Counted from the first letter of the stretch, positions 32,300-41,595 are shown. The stretch is 64,000 bases of DNA from Blautia parvula (GCF_020215665.1 NZ_CP084061.1:1-64000); one strand, 5' to 3'. Notes: generated from the sequence alone by a model not told the origin. Made by a program: numbers and translations.

Positions 32300-32674
32300 A
32301 ATCTATGCACCCCCTTTACTGTGTGTCATTTTTTACAAGCAGGCAGACGGCTTTGGAAAGCTCCGTTAGTATCTCAACTATTCCCATTCTTGTGGGCAGA
32401 ACCGCACCATGCGGACGTATCATTATTCTGTGAGGATAGGTCGTGGCAAAACGACTTTTCCAACAGTCGCTCTCGGATCACTGCGTGGGTCGCTCGCTTT
32501 CTTTTGAAAAGGTCGTGGCGTACAGTCCCCGTGGCTCGCTATCTCACAAACGTATCTGTCTGCTTTATTCAGTTGTCAAAGAGCTGTGGCGAAAGCGTGT
32601 TGCTTTCATGTAAAAGCAGGGAGCAGAGCAGGAAAGAGGGGATTGAACAAATCATGCTCTGCGGTTACTGCTTG
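32300..32674 (-). other. Non-coding leader region between orf8 and xis
   Basis: About 370 bases without a supported gene. On the minus strand it has TTTGACAACTGAATAAAGC, a possible -35 context, and several GC-rich inverted stretches around the ACGACC repeats. It probably holds the xis-int promoter or a long regulated leader; nothing more specific can be said. Confidence 0.5.
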
Positions 32675-32923
32675 TTATTCTTCCTCGGTTTCTAAAGGTA
32701 TATCAAAGTCCAAAATCATTTTGATAAGGGCTTCTCTGATACGTCCTTTTAATTCCATATCCACGGCAATATAAACATTACCGTATTCATCATAGAGTGA
32801 ACGCAAACAACATTTTGATATGTACGGGTCATAAATTGCCAGTATCTTTTCAATCGCTTTTTCGTCTCCGTCCGTAGCTGACGAAATCAGATAAAATGAC
32901 GGTTTCTTAAAAATGTGCTTCAT
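32675..32923 (-). CDS. Orf8-like helix-turn-helix protein
   Basis: The 82-residue protein begins MKHIFKKPSFYLISSATDGD and continues DEKAIEKILAIYDPYISKCC, the pattern of Tn916 Orf8 (small helix-turn-helix, sigma-related). In Tn916 it belongs to the regulatory block that links cargo transcription to excision. It follows the sigma-like gene by 3 bases. Confidence 0.85.
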   Translation of the reverse strand: MKHIFKKPSFYLISSATDGDEKAIEKILAIYDPYISKCCLRSLYDEYGNVYIAVDMELKGRIREALIKMILDFDIPLETEEE

Positions 32924-32926
32924 TTC

Positions 32927-33346
32927 TTACTTTTCTCCTTTTAGTATTTTTTTCATAAGTTCCAATGAGTTATACCGATTTTGAAATACTCCACTTCTGG
33001 AAATATTCTGCAATTTAGCAATCTCGGTATCGCTCATTTCTAAGAAGTAGTACATGAGTAAGTTCTCACGGTTACGGTCAGACAGCTTTTTCAAGGCTTC
33101 TGCCAATTCATCATCAAGAATACTAATATCGTTGCCACATACATTGAATAATGTATAGTCGCTGTCGTAATCGTCTAAAACGGATAATTTTTCAATCACT
33201 AGTTCTGGAAGTTCACAAAAAGGAATTTCCTTATTTTTTCTCCGTTTTAATTCTTTCTGATAATTTCTTACAATGCCTTTTGTAACTTTCTTTAACTTAC
33301 ATTCAAATTGACATTGTATTGTTTTCTGGAAATCAGACGGCTTCAT
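32927..33346 (-). CDS. Orf7-like sigma-70-type regulator
   Basis: The 139-residue product (MKPSDFQKTIQCQFECKLKK onward) ends in a region-4-type helix-turn-helix (MSDTEIAKLQNISRSGVFQN). It matches Orf7 of Tn916, which promotes transcription into xis/int and, after circularisation, the transfer genes. I chose the ATG at 33346 because GGGGGTGAGATT precedes it; the longer frame crosses the upstream terminator. Confidence 0.85.
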   Translation of the reverse strand: MKPSDFQKTIQCQFECKLKKVTKGIVRNYQKELKRRKNKEIPFCELPELVIEKLSVLDDYDSDYTLFNVCGNDISILDDELAEALKKLSDRNRENLLMYYFLEMSDTEIAKLQNISRSGVFQNRYNSLELMKKILKGEK

Positions 33347-33706
33347 AATCTCACCCCCTTTCCAGCTATGACTTGAAAAGTGTTTATCCCTCTTTCCGCA
33401 CCATATCTGTACAGCAAGGTGTGATTTGCTAAGCTGAAGCCGAAAAAAGTTAGAAAATTTTTTCGGGTACAAAAAAAGCCCGCACAAAACATATAGTCTG
33501 TACGAGCTAAGATATTAAAATATTCAGTTGTATTAGCACATGGATTGCTGTTAAGTTGTTCTTGAGTTTTTGGTAAATTGCTTAAAACACTTCATACACA
33601 ATCCCCCGTATAATAGCATATAACCATTACCTTCAAACAAAGAATACAACCTAATTTTGAAGATTTCTTAAAGATATGAAAAAAGAACGACAAATAAGCC
33701 GTTCTC
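33347..33706 (-). other. Intergenic region between kinase and orf7
   Basis: About 360 bases. It contains the terminator of the immunity operon (33471-33508) and AT-rich sequence otherwise; no ORF with a ribosome site was seen. A promoter for orf7 is expected right of the terminator's T-tract. Confidence 0.5.
33471..33508 (-). terminator. Terminator of the lantibiotic-immunity operon
   Basis: On the minus strand AGCTCGTACA and TGTGCGGGCT form a 10-bp stem with two wobbles, followed by seven Ts. It lies about 200 bases after the kinase stop. Confidence 0.8.
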
Positions 33707-35071
33707 TTATAATGGTAACTTTACAGTAACTTTGGCACCTTTGGTTTCTGTGGAATTATCTAGCAGAAGTTTTCCTTTATGCTGTTTTATAATGATATCA
33801 ACAATATATAAACCCATTCCATAATGCAGTTTAGAGCTCCTACTTTGGTCTGCCATATAGAAACGTTCTTTTGCGTGATCCAATGCCTCTTGCGAAAAGC
33901 CACAGCCACAGTCTGTAATACAGATATTCAAGTAATTGTCCTTGCTATCTACATCTATATATAATGTAGAGTTTTCAGGCGAGTACTCTAAAGAATTTGA
34001 AACCAAATTCATCAATGCTCGTTCCAGTAACATTCTATCCCCAGTTATATTCTGTGGGAAATTATGCTGTGTCTGCTGAATAACAATACCTTTATCTTTG
34101 CAGATGATTTCAGTTTGAGATAAGACATGTTTCCAAAACTCTGGAAAATTTACATCTTCCATTTGTAATTGATAGCCAGCAGATGCTTTAGATATATCAA
34201 TCAAAATTTTTATATACTGTTTCATCTGCTCAGAGCTACTCATTGCATACGATAAATATAGCTTTTGTTCTTCGTCAAGTTCTGTTTCATCTAATAGGTC
34301 AATGTTCCCCTGCATAACAGTTAATGGAGTTTTCAAATCATGAGCTAAAGATGCAATCTGTTCTCTTTGTGCTTTTTCACTTCGCCACTGTTTTTCTAAT
34401 GACCCTTTTAAACTATTTCGCATACTATCAAAGGATATAATCACGTTTTCAAATTCCAATATTTTAGAATGTCCGATAGTAAAATCTAAGTTGTTATTCT
34501 CAATTTCTTTGGTAGCTTCTAAAATAGGTGTCAATTCTTTTCTCAGCTCTTTAGCAAAATGAACAGTCAGATAAACACATACCCCTAAGCTGCTTATAGT
34601 GATTAAAGAAATCATCATAATTTCTGGGGACGGTAAATACTGATTAAATTGTGCATTTAAATATTGAGAACCTATAACATACTGTAAAACAATATATTCA
34701 TCATCTCGAGTAATGAAAATAAACTGTGTTTTACCACTTGTATCCATGAACCCCGTTTTAGCAAACATTAAAGCCTTTTCTTTTTCTTCTTCACTCATAT
34801 TCGTATCTATGTATCCATAGTTTTTAGTTAATCGAAGAAATTTAGTTCCAGTAGGAAAATGTATATCTGATACATTTGGTGTTGCAGTTAGTATCGGTAC
34901 TAAAGCTTTCGTTTGCCGTTCGTTATTATCTGCAAGTGTTACAAGCCCTATACTGGAAGCAAACATCATACAGGCAAAAGGGACGACAACGGACAAGCAT
35001 AGTCCGCCAAGTAGACAAACAAGAAATTTATAAAAAGTTCTTGTAAGTGATGTTTTCATTTTTATTCCCAT
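33707..35071 (-). CDS. Sensor histidine kinase (NisK/CprK-type)
   Basis: The 454-residue kinase has membrane spans near 16-40 and 150-172 enclosing an extracellular sensor region of about 110 residues. HAMP-like sequence follows, then the H-box SLAHDLKTPLTVMQG with His244, and nucleotide-binding motifs including CGCGFS and YGMGLYIVD. Its start overlaps the end of the regulator gene. The large extracellular loop suits direct peptide sensing, as in lantibiotic-responsive kinases. It should phosphorylate the adjacent regulator to induce the immunity operon. Confidence 0.88.
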   Translation of the reverse strand: MGIKMKTSLTRTFYKFLVCLLGGLCLSVVVPFACMMFASSIGLVTLADNNERQTKALVPILTATPNVSDIHFPTGTKFLRLTKNYGYIDTNMSEEEKEKALMFAKTGFMDTSGKTQFIFITRDDEYIVLQYVIGSQYLNAQFNQYLPSPEIMMISLITISSLGVCVYLTVHFAKELRKELTPILEATKEIENNNLDFTIGHSKILEFENVIISFDSMRNSLKGSLEKQWRSEKAQREQIASLAHDLKTPLTVMQGNIDLLDETELDEEQKLYLSYAMSSSEQMKQYIKILIDISKASAGYQLQMEDVNFPEFWKHVLSQTEIICKDKGIVIQQTQHNFPQNITGDRMLLERALMNLVSNSLEYSPENSTLYIDVDSKDNYLNICITDCGCGFSQEALDHAKERFYMADQSRSSKLHYGMGLYIVDIIIKQHKGKLLLDNSTETKGAKVTVKLPL

Positions 35072-35721
35072 CTATAACCTATCCCCCAAACTGTTACGAT
35101 TGGCTGAACACCCGTTTTCTCAAACTTTGACCTTATATTTTTTATATGTGTCGAGATTGTAGAACTATCGCTTTCTCCATAAAGGGAAAATGTAGCTTCG
35201 TATATTTGTTCCTTTGAAAAAACCTGTCCTTTGTTACTAGCAAGATACTCACAAATCAGATATTCACTTTTCGTTAAAGGCACTGGTATATTATCTACCC
35301 GTAATTCTTTTGCAGATAAATCAATTTTTATCCGGTCAAATGTAAGAGCTATATGTCGTTCTCGGTGTTCGCGGCGTAAGTGGGCATTTACTCTTGCCCG
35401 TAATTCTGTAATACGGAATGGTTTTGTCAAATAGTCATCTGCTCCTAATCCAAGACCGAATGTAATATCATTTTCCATTGTCTTAGCAGTCAGAAAGAGG
35501 ATAGGACAGTCCACTAATGAACGGATTTTATCACAATAAGAAAACCCGTCTATATCCGGCATCATAATGTCCAGTATAATCAAGTCATATCTGTTCAGTT
35601 TATCAAGAGGAACCTGTGCGGCGGACGTATAGACTGTAACTAAATGTCCGTCCTTTTGCAGTCCATTTTTCACAAGTTCTAAAATAGGTCGTTCATCATC
35701 AATCATAAGGATTGTTGCCAT
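35062..35721 (-). CDS. OmpR-family response regulator (NisR/CprR-type)
   Basis: The 219-residue product has a receiver domain (ILMIDDERP, phosphoacceptor Asp51 in LDIMMPD, Lys in FLTAKT) and an OmpR-type winged-helix domain (LTKSEYLICEYLASNKGQVF) ending GIGYRWE. The start is the ATG at 35721 behind AGGAGGCGATACT; upstream codons are a read-in. It pairs with the kinase and presumably acts on the promoter ahead of the ABC transporter. Confidence 0.93.
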   Translation of the reverse strand: MATILMIDDERPILELVKNGLQKDGHLVTVYTSAAQVPLDKLNRYDLIILDIMMPDIDGFSYCDKIRSLVDCPILFLTAKTMENDITFGLGLGADDYLTKPFRITELRARVNAHLRREHRERHIALTFDRIKIDLSAKELRVDNIPVPLTKSEYLICEYLASNKGQVFSKEQIYEATFSLYGESDSSTISTHIKNIRSKFEKTGVQPIVTVWGIGYRWE

Positions 35722-35783
35722 AGTATCGCCTCCTAGCTTTTTTAGTATATCATAATCCATAAAGGCAGAAAAACAAAAATCGG

Positions 35784-36593
35784 TCATTGACGCTTTGCAA
35801 TATAGTAGCGGTCATTTATCTGTACTGCAACGGCTTCGGTCTTTTCTGTACCATGAATTTCATAAATATCTTTGTAAATCCATTGTTCCCGATGTTGTCC
35901 GGCGTTTTCCCCATACCAGTCAATTTTTCTTAGTTCCTCCTTTGACAAAGGAATTTTTGTTTCTGCATTAAATATGACATTCTCCGCAAGAATACCAATG
36001 TAACTTCCCAATTCATTATTTGATACAGTATCAGAAGTTACTTGATAAACCGTCCCATCACAAAGAAGCTGCGTTGCATTTTGAGGATTGATTTCAAACT
36101 TTCCACTCATAGATTGCTCTATATCCTTAAAGTCAAAAACTGTATCTGTGCCTTTGATATTTTCATCTATAACAGCTTTGTGATACCCTCCATTTATATC
36201 TACAATCAGATAGTCGTCAGCGTTAGGAGCTGCATACACATTTAAGAATGGAATAATATAGGCGTCATTAGGGGCTTTATCCACTAAATCTGCTAAATCT
36301 GCCAACGTCTGAAAGGTAGCAGTTTTGAGATTTTCTTGAAGTAATATTTTTCCTGATTCGTCTACAGCCGCAAGTTGTCGGATATACCCAATCCATTCCC
36401 CGAGTCCACTATTAGAGACAGTATCCGCTAAAATCGTGTAGTCATTTCCCTTATAGGAAAATTGCGTCACATTTTCCTTATTCAGATAGCATTGCTCTCT
36501 GGAATAGTCCCCGATTTTGTCCTGTAAAGAACAGCCTGCAAGAGATAAACATATAATAACAGCAAACAGCAATATCATCATTTTTTTACTCAT
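35784..36593 (-). CDS. NisI/SpaI-like lantibiotic-immunity lipoprotein
   Basis: The 269-residue protein has a lipoprotein signal (lipobox LAGC, lipidated Cys21). Two related domains follow: one contains TVSNSGLGEWIGYIRQLA and the other TVSNNELGSYIGILAENV. This two-domain layout is that of NisI, which binds the lantibiotic or shields lipid II at the membrane surface. It overlaps the end of the permease gene by 8 bases, so the operon is coupled. It could also be a C. difficile-type peptide-resistance lipoprotein. Confidence 0.8.
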   Translation of the reverse strand: MSKKMMILLFAVIICLSLAGCSLQDKIGDYSREQCYLNKENVTQFSYKGNDYTILADTVSNSGLGEWIGYIRQLAAVDESGKILLQENLKTATFQTLADLADLVDKAPNDAYIIPFLNVYAAPNADDYLIVDINGGYHKAVIDENIKGTDTVFDFKDIEQSMSGKFEINPQNATQLLCDGTVYQVTSDTVSNNELGSYIGILAENVIFNAETKIPLSKEELRKIDWYGENAGQHREQWIYKDIYEIHGTEKTEAVAVQINDRYYIAKRQ

Positions 36594-37329
36594 TTTCTTT
36601 TACTCCTTCCCATCTCTGAAACCACACTAAGCTTATGATAAACAGCACTACTGTAAAAACCAGCATGAGTATAAAACCTAGTTGAAATTCGGGTAAGTTA
36701 GAATGAAACTGCCCCTCATTAACATATCTTAAAACACAATAATCCATAAATCGTACACCCCAGCCCCACGGCAGGAATTTCCAGATAAAATCTCCAAGTC
36801 CTGTAACTAGCAATGCAGATAATAAACTTCCTACAATACCTATGCCCATAGATACACTTTTGCCTAAACTGAAACCAACAGGTATGGAAATAAGATAAAG
36901 TGGTATTACAGACAATATCAACATAATAAGAGGTTTTATATAAAACGAAAATGGCATAACTGGATAGAGTACGGCAAACAAGAAAATACAAAGTATTGTT
37001 GCAAAGGTTGCTAAAACGATAAGATATACTAATTTTCCGATATATACCGCTATACGTGAACGGATCGTACCTAAGATTAACTGAAAATGACCTGCTCCAT
37101 TTTCTAGTTCGACTATCATACCTACAACGATACCAATAACAAATGGAAAAATAATTGCTAACACCTCTAAAAAGGTCGTTACATTTGTCATCTCACTCCA
37201 ACCGGATATATGAAAATATCCTGCAAAAACACCAGCTCCTATTAACGGAAAAAGCACATGGACTAAAAGTAATGGTGTATGTCTGCTTTTAAGCCATTCT
37301 GCTTGAAAACATCTGATAATACTAAACAT
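36586..37329 (-). CDS. LanG-like ABC transporter permease
   Basis: The 247-residue protein has six hydrophobic spans, starting MFSIIRCFQAEWLKSRHTPL, the ABC-2-type pattern of LanE/LanG subunits (AEWLKxRHT near the N-terminus). With the ATPase and the other permease it should expel membrane-inserted lantibiotic into the medium. Its ATG shares a base with the stop of the upstream permease gene. Confidence 0.85.
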   Translation of the reverse strand: MFSIIRCFQAEWLKSRHTPLLLVHVLFPLIGAGVFAGYFHISGWSEMTNVTTFLEVLAIIFPFVIGIVVGMIVELENGAGHFQLILGTIRSRIAVYIGKLVYLIVLATFATILCIFLFAVLYPVMPFSFYIKPLIMLILSVIPLYLISIPVGFSLGKSVSMGIGIVGSLLSALLVTGLGDFIWKFLPWGWGVRFMDYCVLRYVNEGQFHSNLPEFQLGFILMLVFTVVLFIISLVWFQRWEGVKENE

Positions 37330-38072
37330 TAAAGAACCTCCTGCTTTATAAAAGATTTTGCCGTTGACTTTGAAATTGTATATAGTAAAAGCAATGACAA
37401 GCAGATTGTCATAATAACCAACGGTAAAGGAGTTGATAAAGCACTTCCTGTTACTGATTCTCCATTCGGTAATATTCCTAATGTGGGAACCATAAGGCGA
37501 GTAACCCAGCTATAAGGACATATGAACCAAAAACTTGTATTTGCCCCTAATGTTCCCAACATAAAGCTCATTCCGACATTTAATATGAGAGTGGCAAATA
37601 CACCCACTTTTTTTGTAAACCACAAGCATAATGGAATATTCCATATACTTGCCAGAATAATGCAAAGTGTTCCGAACAATGCCTGCATTGGGCTAATTGT
37701 CATAGGTATATCAAAAATGTGTTGAATGATAAAACCACCTGCAACATTGCATAACATCAAAATTGTATTTGCAAGTACAATGTATATTATACAAGTGATT
37801 ATTTTTGCATACCATACTTTTTTTAAGTCAACAGGCAATGACAAAATTGCTCTAAATTTTAATTTGCCGTTATCTCTTTGAATTATCAAAATAGATAATA
37901 GCGTTAAACAACCAGGATATAAGAATACATACCACCAGTTATACGAATTTTGTTGATACCACATAGGAGCAAGTATATTCAGACATAAAGTTAGTATAGG
38001 AGCTAACCATACTAATTTTTTTGCGAATGTATTTTTATGTTTTAAATATTCAGAAGATATATAATTTTTCAT
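37329..38072 (-). CDS. LanE-like ABC transporter permease
   Basis: This is the second 247-residue six-span permease (MKNYISSEYLKHKNTFAKKL at the start), with weak but visible similarity in layout to the following one. The pair of dissimilar permeases of equal size is typical of LanFEG and CprABC systems. It lies 1 base after the ATPase gene. Confidence 0.85.
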   Translation of the reverse strand: MKNYISSEYLKHKNTFAKKLVWLAPILTLCLNILAPMWYQQNSYNWWYVFLYPGCLTLLSILIIQRDNGKLKFRAILSLPVDLKKVWYAKIITCIIYIVLANTILMLCNVAGGFIIQHIFDIPMTISPMQALFGTLCIILASIWNIPLCLWFTKKVGVFATLILNVGMSFMLGTLGANTSFWFICPYSWVTRLMVPTLGILPNGESVTGSALSTPLPLVIMTICLSLLLLYTISKSTAKSFIKQEVL

Positions 38073-38073
38073 T

Positions 38074-38775
38074 TTATCGTTCCTCCTGTGATTTCCTTAC
38101 AACTTCTACAAACAGATTTTCTAAATTTTCATCTTTATTCATCTGTCCTTCATATCCTAAAATACCATTTGAAATGATACCAATATCATCAGCGATAAGC
38201 TGAACCTCTGATAGAATATGACTGGATAGAATAACAGTAATCCCTTTAGAGGGAAAAGAACGAATAAGAGAACGTAATTCTTGTATGCCGATAGGGTCTA
38301 ATCCATTTGTCGGCTCATCTAAAATCAACAATTTGGGACTATTCAACAAAGCGATAGCTATTCCCAAACGTTGTTTCATTCCCATTGAAAATTGTCCAGC
38401 TTTTTTCCTTCCTGTATTTTGCAAATCTACCATTTTTAAAACTTTATCTATTCGGGTTTTAGGAATATTTAGTAATTTTGCACGGACTTCTAAATTTTCT
38501 ACTGCGGAAAGATTTTCATAAAGTGGAGGAGTTTCAATCAAAGCTCCTATCTGTTCTAAATCTTTTCTGTTCCATTCATGTCCATTAAAAAGAACTTTAC
38601 CGCTAGTAGGACGGAGCATACCCGTAATCATTTTCAAAGTGGTAGATTTTCCAGCACCATTTGGACCGAGTAGCCCATATATTGAATTTTCACGGACAGT
38701 TATAGATACATTATTCACTGCCTTTTGCTTTTTGAAATCTTTACATAGGTTATTTGTTTTTAAAATTGCTTTCAT
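38074..38775 (-). CDS. LanF-like ABC transporter ATPase
   Basis: The 233-residue ATPase has Walker A GPNGAGKS at 38-45, signature FSMGMKQR near 131, Walker B LLILDEPTNGLDP and an H-loop in ILSSHIL. Sequence and neighbours match the lantibiotic-protection ATPase family (NisF/SpaF/CprA). The gene heads the minus-strand operon LanF-LanE-LanG-lipoprotein-regulator-kinase. Confidence 0.93.
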   Translation of the reverse strand: MKAILKTNNLCKDFKKQKAVNNVSITVRENSIYGLLGPNGAGKSTTLKMITGMLRPTSGKVLFNGHEWNRKDLEQIGALIETPPLYENLSAVENLEVRAKLLNIPKTRIDKVLKMVDLQNTGRKKAGQFSMGMKQRLGIAIALLNSPKLLILDEPTNGLDPIGIQELRSLIRSFPSKGITVILSSHILSEVQLIADDIGIISNGILGYEGQMNKDENLENLFVEVVRKSQEER

Positions 38776-38868
38776 AATTGTTCATACCCTTTCCTTATTT
38801 TTTAGTTAAAGTATAAAAAGCAAAATTAAAGATTTTATGAAGATTTCAAAATATTATATTTTAATCTA

Positions 38869-38912
38869 GCCGTAGCGTGTAACTTGCAATAAATGCAAAA
38901 TAAAGCTACGGC
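38869..38912. repeat. Hairpin beside the orf13 remnant
   Basis: GCCGTAGC and GCTACGGC form an 8-bp stem with a 28-base AT-rich loop; on the plus strand it is followed by ATTTTTTG. It occupies the place of the hairpin that follows the intact orf13 (TGCACGC pairing near 42543-42570) but differs in sequence. Confidence 0.5.
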
Positions 38913-38922
38913 ATTTTTTGAT

Positions 38923-38983
38923 TTATCCTACAATCTTCCAGTTACTATCCTTATGTAACACAAGTTCATACTGCGATACCTGC
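38923..38983 (-). pseudogene. 3'-end fragment of orf13 (tcpC) duplicated
   Basis: The minus strand encodes QVSQYELVLHKDSNWKIVG and a stop, almost identical to the last 19 residues of the intact orf13 product (QVSQYELVLHKDNNWKIVG). The match stops abruptly. The block from here to the intact gene is therefore framed by a direct repeat of the orf13 end, a sign that the two cargo blocks came in separately. Confidence 0.85.
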
Positions 38984-39042
38984 ATTGTTAAAAAAAGTTT
39001 TTATCTGATAATATTTTCATTAAGTAAAGGAGATGTCACAAA

Positions 39043-39294
39043 ATGAAATTATTTATCGGTGATATTATTCAGAAACTAAGAAAAATAAAAGGTCTAACAC
39101 AAGAACAAGTTGCAAATGCTCTTGGAATAACTACTTCTTCGGTGTCAAAATGGGAAACAAACAATACATATCCTGATATTTCATTACTAAGCCCTTTGGC
39201 AAGACTTTTAGGAACAGCTGTAGATAATGTGTTTAATTTCAAACAAAAATTATCAGAAGAAGAAATTGACACTCTTTTGAATAGAAGCAAATAA
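39043..39294 (+). CDS. XRE-family regulator, probably truncated
   Basis: The 83-residue product is a Cro/CI helix-turn-helix (LRKIKGLTQEQVANALGITT, SSVSKWETN) ending in DNVFNFKQKLSEEEIDTLLN. In full-length relatives this last part leads into a C-terminal domain of some 200 residues or more, which is missing. TAAAGGAGATG precedes the ATG. It points away from the immunity operon and may be a decayed cargo gene or a stand-alone repressor. Confidence 0.7.
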   Translation: MKLFIGDIIQKLRKIKGLTQEQVANALGITTSSVSKWETNNTYPDISLLSPLARLLGTAVDNVFNFKQKLSEEEIDTLLNRSK

Positions 39295-39529
39295 CGCTTT
39301 GGTATGTCATATTGATCTTTCATTAGTAAAAATATATGAATTATTGAGGATCTTTTTACGATTTTTTTAGTATATTTATATTGTAAAAGGCAGGCACTTA
39401 CTAATATTTTCATGTTTCTTCTTTTCTTTATATAAATGTTTTTCCATTATATTCCAAAACTTATTTGCTGATCCGCTCCGCAGGTAACAAATAAGAGCCA
39501 ACAATCTATAAGTTACAATAACCTATAAA

Positions 39530-39714
39530 TTATCGGCTCTGCGTCTTAGCGTCTGGCTCTTTAATAGTCGTTACATTTCCATGCTTTATATTGATTAAAG
39601 TTTCATGCTTGCACTTTGGGCAGAACAAAGGGAAACTTATCAGTTCCGTATCTACCCGTATTTTTGTTCGTGTCTTGTTATTGCAGATGGGCATAATACC
39701 CATGATTGTTTCAT
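39530..39714 (-). pseudogene. Cysteine-rich KTR protein, frameshifted
   Basis: The minus strand starts MKQSWVLCP in one frame and continues in another as ICNNKTRTKIRVDTELISFP, then LFCPKCKHETLI and EPDAKTQSR. Together they match the small cysteine-rich KTR protein commonly found in Tn916-like elements, with two CxxC knuckles. One base is missing where TGCCCATCTGC would need TGCCCCATCTGC. An inverted AGAGCC/GGCTCT terminator overlaps the end. Confidence 0.75.
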
Positions 39715-39730
39715 TACAGAAACACCACCT

Positions 39731-40351
39731 TTATTTTAAAAGTTCATCATAGTATTTTGCGTTTCCTGTCGAGTAATAATTGTAAAAAGCAGTAATTTTA
39801 TTGTCAGAATACACATTAAGGTAATTTAGAATATTTTTCGTCCATTCTAATGAACCTGCTGAATTTGCTGTTACTAAATTTCTGTCTAAAACGGAATTAG
39901 AACAAACGTACAAGCTCTGTCCTGCATAGTTTCTTGAAAAGAAATTTAGATATTCTAGAGAATTACTTGTGTGTTTAAATTTATCTAATATACCATAATC
40001 AGCAAGTGCGAGTGTTGCCCCACAAATAGCACCTACTAAAATATTTTTGTTTAAACATTCTTGTGCTTTTTCCAATATTTCTTGATTTTCTTTACTTCCC
40101 CAAGTGGAAGAACCCGGTAAAAGCAGAGCTGTACTAGCATTGAAGTCAACTTCTGATATACTATAATCTGGAACAATTGTTAATCCTCCTAAAGTTAAGA
40201 CGGGTTCTTTATTAAAACCAACTGTCTTTACTTCAAATTCTTTAGTTCCATTTTTTAATAATTTTTCCATACTGAATGCTTGTAAAATATAACCAATTTC
40301 GCATTCTGCCATGTCGTCTAATAAATATACATATACTTTTTTCATTTTCAC
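39731..40351 (-). CDS. DJ-1/PfpI-family protein
   Basis: The 206-residue protein has the class I glutamine amidotransferase-like fold: VYVYLLDDMAECEIG at the start, TALLLPGSSTWG, and the nucleophile elbow VGAICGATLALA with Cys110. Members include deglycase-like and chaperone-like proteins; substrate cannot be inferred. It is adjacent to, and on the same strand as, a WYL-domain regulator, a pairing seen in accessory regions of Firmicutes. Confidence 0.85.
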   Translation of the reverse strand: MKMKKVYVYLLDDMAECEIGYILQAFSMEKLLKNGTKEFEVKTVGFNKEPVLTLGGLTIVPDYSISEVDFNASTALLLPGSSTWGSKENQEILEKAQECLNKNILVGAICGATLALADYGILDKFKHTSNSLEYLNFFSRNYAGQSLYVCSNSVLDRNLVTANSAGSLEWTKNILNYLNVYSDNKITAFYNYYSTGNAKYYDELLK

Positions 40352-40415
40352 ATCTCCTCATATTTTCGATATAAGAAAATTATATAGCAGGAATAGTGAC
40401 AAATGTATGTCACTA

Positions 40416-41330
40416 TTAAGTGAAATTTTTCTTTATTTTTCTGATATGAGTTAATACCTTTTCTTTGTATTTTTGAGGGGATAATATTTTTACTTTATCG
40501 CAAAGTCCTAAAAGGATTGAGAATGTCATAAAATCATTTTCTTTAATCTCAATTTCTCTTATAAAACAGTCATTGACAGTTTCAACAATTTTTCCTTTAA
40601 AGTATTCATTAACTAAGGTGTCTATTTCTTGTTTATAAGATAGAGTAACCGTAATATTTGTCTGGTTGCGTCTTTTTTCAAAATCAGATAAAAGGTCAGC
40701 TATATTATCTTTGGTTTGAAAAAGTTCTTTTGTTAAAGAAATATTTTTCATTCTTACCACTTTGAACATGCGATAATCATTTTTAGAGGTGTCATATCCA
40801 AAAACATACCAGGAGTACCACCTATAATATGTATGTAATGGGTTTAGAAAAACTTTTTTTGTATGTCCTGCTGAATTAGTATATATAAATTTTATAGTTC
40901 GCTGTTCTTTTGTTGCTTTATTGATTAAGTCTACGCACCTTATAATTTGTGGATTTTCAGTTACAACAGAGAAATCAACATCTGGAAGTGCATTAATATT
41001 GACATCGTTATAAAGATGTTTCATTTTTTCGTAAGTTTCAATGATCTTTTTATTTCCGTAAACAGTTCTTAGACTATTTAAAGCAAGCAAAATATATTCT
41101 TTATTGTTGCTGTCAATAATTTTTTCATCAACCTTAAAATCTTTATTTATTATATAGCCACCATTTACACCTAACTCAGAATAAATCGGTATACCAGCAA
41201 GAGTTAGTGTATCAATATCTCGTAAAATCGTTCTGCGAGATACTTCAAACTTTTGTGCTAATTCATTTGTTGTTACACACTCTCTATTTATTAAATAAAA
41301 GATTATTCCTATCAGACGTTCTATTTTCAT
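40416..41330 (-). CDS. WYL-domain transcriptional regulator (YafY-like)
   Basis: The 304-residue regulator has an N-terminal HTH_11 domain (ECVTTNELAQKFEVSRRTIL) and a WYL domain (YYRWYSWYVFGYDTSKNDYR) that binds a ligand or nucleic acid, followed by a WCX-like end. It probably controls itself and the DJ-1-like gene 64 bases downstream. Confidence 0.88.
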   Translation of the reverse strand: MKIERLIGIIFYLINRECVTTNELAQKFEVSRRTILRDIDTLTLAGIPIYSELGVNGGYIINKDFKVDEKIIDSNNKEYILLALNSLRTVYGNKKIIETYEKMKHLYNDVNINALPDVDFSVVTENPQIIRCVDLINKATKEQRTIKFIYTNSAGHTKKVFLNPLHTYYRWYSWYVFGYDTSKNDYRMFKVVRMKNISLTKELFQTKDNIADLLSDFEKRRNQTNITVTLSYKQEIDTLVNEYFKGKIVETVNDCFIREIEIKENDFMTFSILLGLCDKVKILSPQKYKEKVLTHIRKIKKNFT

Positions 41331-41585
41331 ACTTTCAGCCCTTTAACTGTTTTCTTTGTAATTATATAAATATATTCTTCTGGTGCAGGGCGTTTATTTC
41401 CAAAATTTTTTTTGAAATTTGCCTGCACCTCTGGGTCGGTGCTGTTCATAGTATAGTGGTTCAGCTTCATCAATTGTCGCTTCAATATCCGCCCGAACAT
41501 CAGCCAATGACATACCGCCAGCTTTTGCACCAGCTCTCAAGGCTTTTTTAATATCTCGTTTTTTTAGTCCTATCATAGAGTTCAC
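41327..41585 (-). pseudogene. Spo0A C-terminal-like small protein, frameshifted
   Basis: One frame gives MIGLKKRDIKKALRAGAKAG then GMSLADVRADIEATIDEAE. The adjacent frame gives NSTDPEVQANFKKNFGNKRP then APEEYIYIITKKTVKGLKV. In related small proteins of Clostridia (annotated as Spo0A C-terminal-like) these form one chain, so a frameshift has split the gene near 41460. Its end overlaps the start of the WYL regulator. Confidence 0.6.
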
Positions 41586-41595
41586 TCCTAATAAT

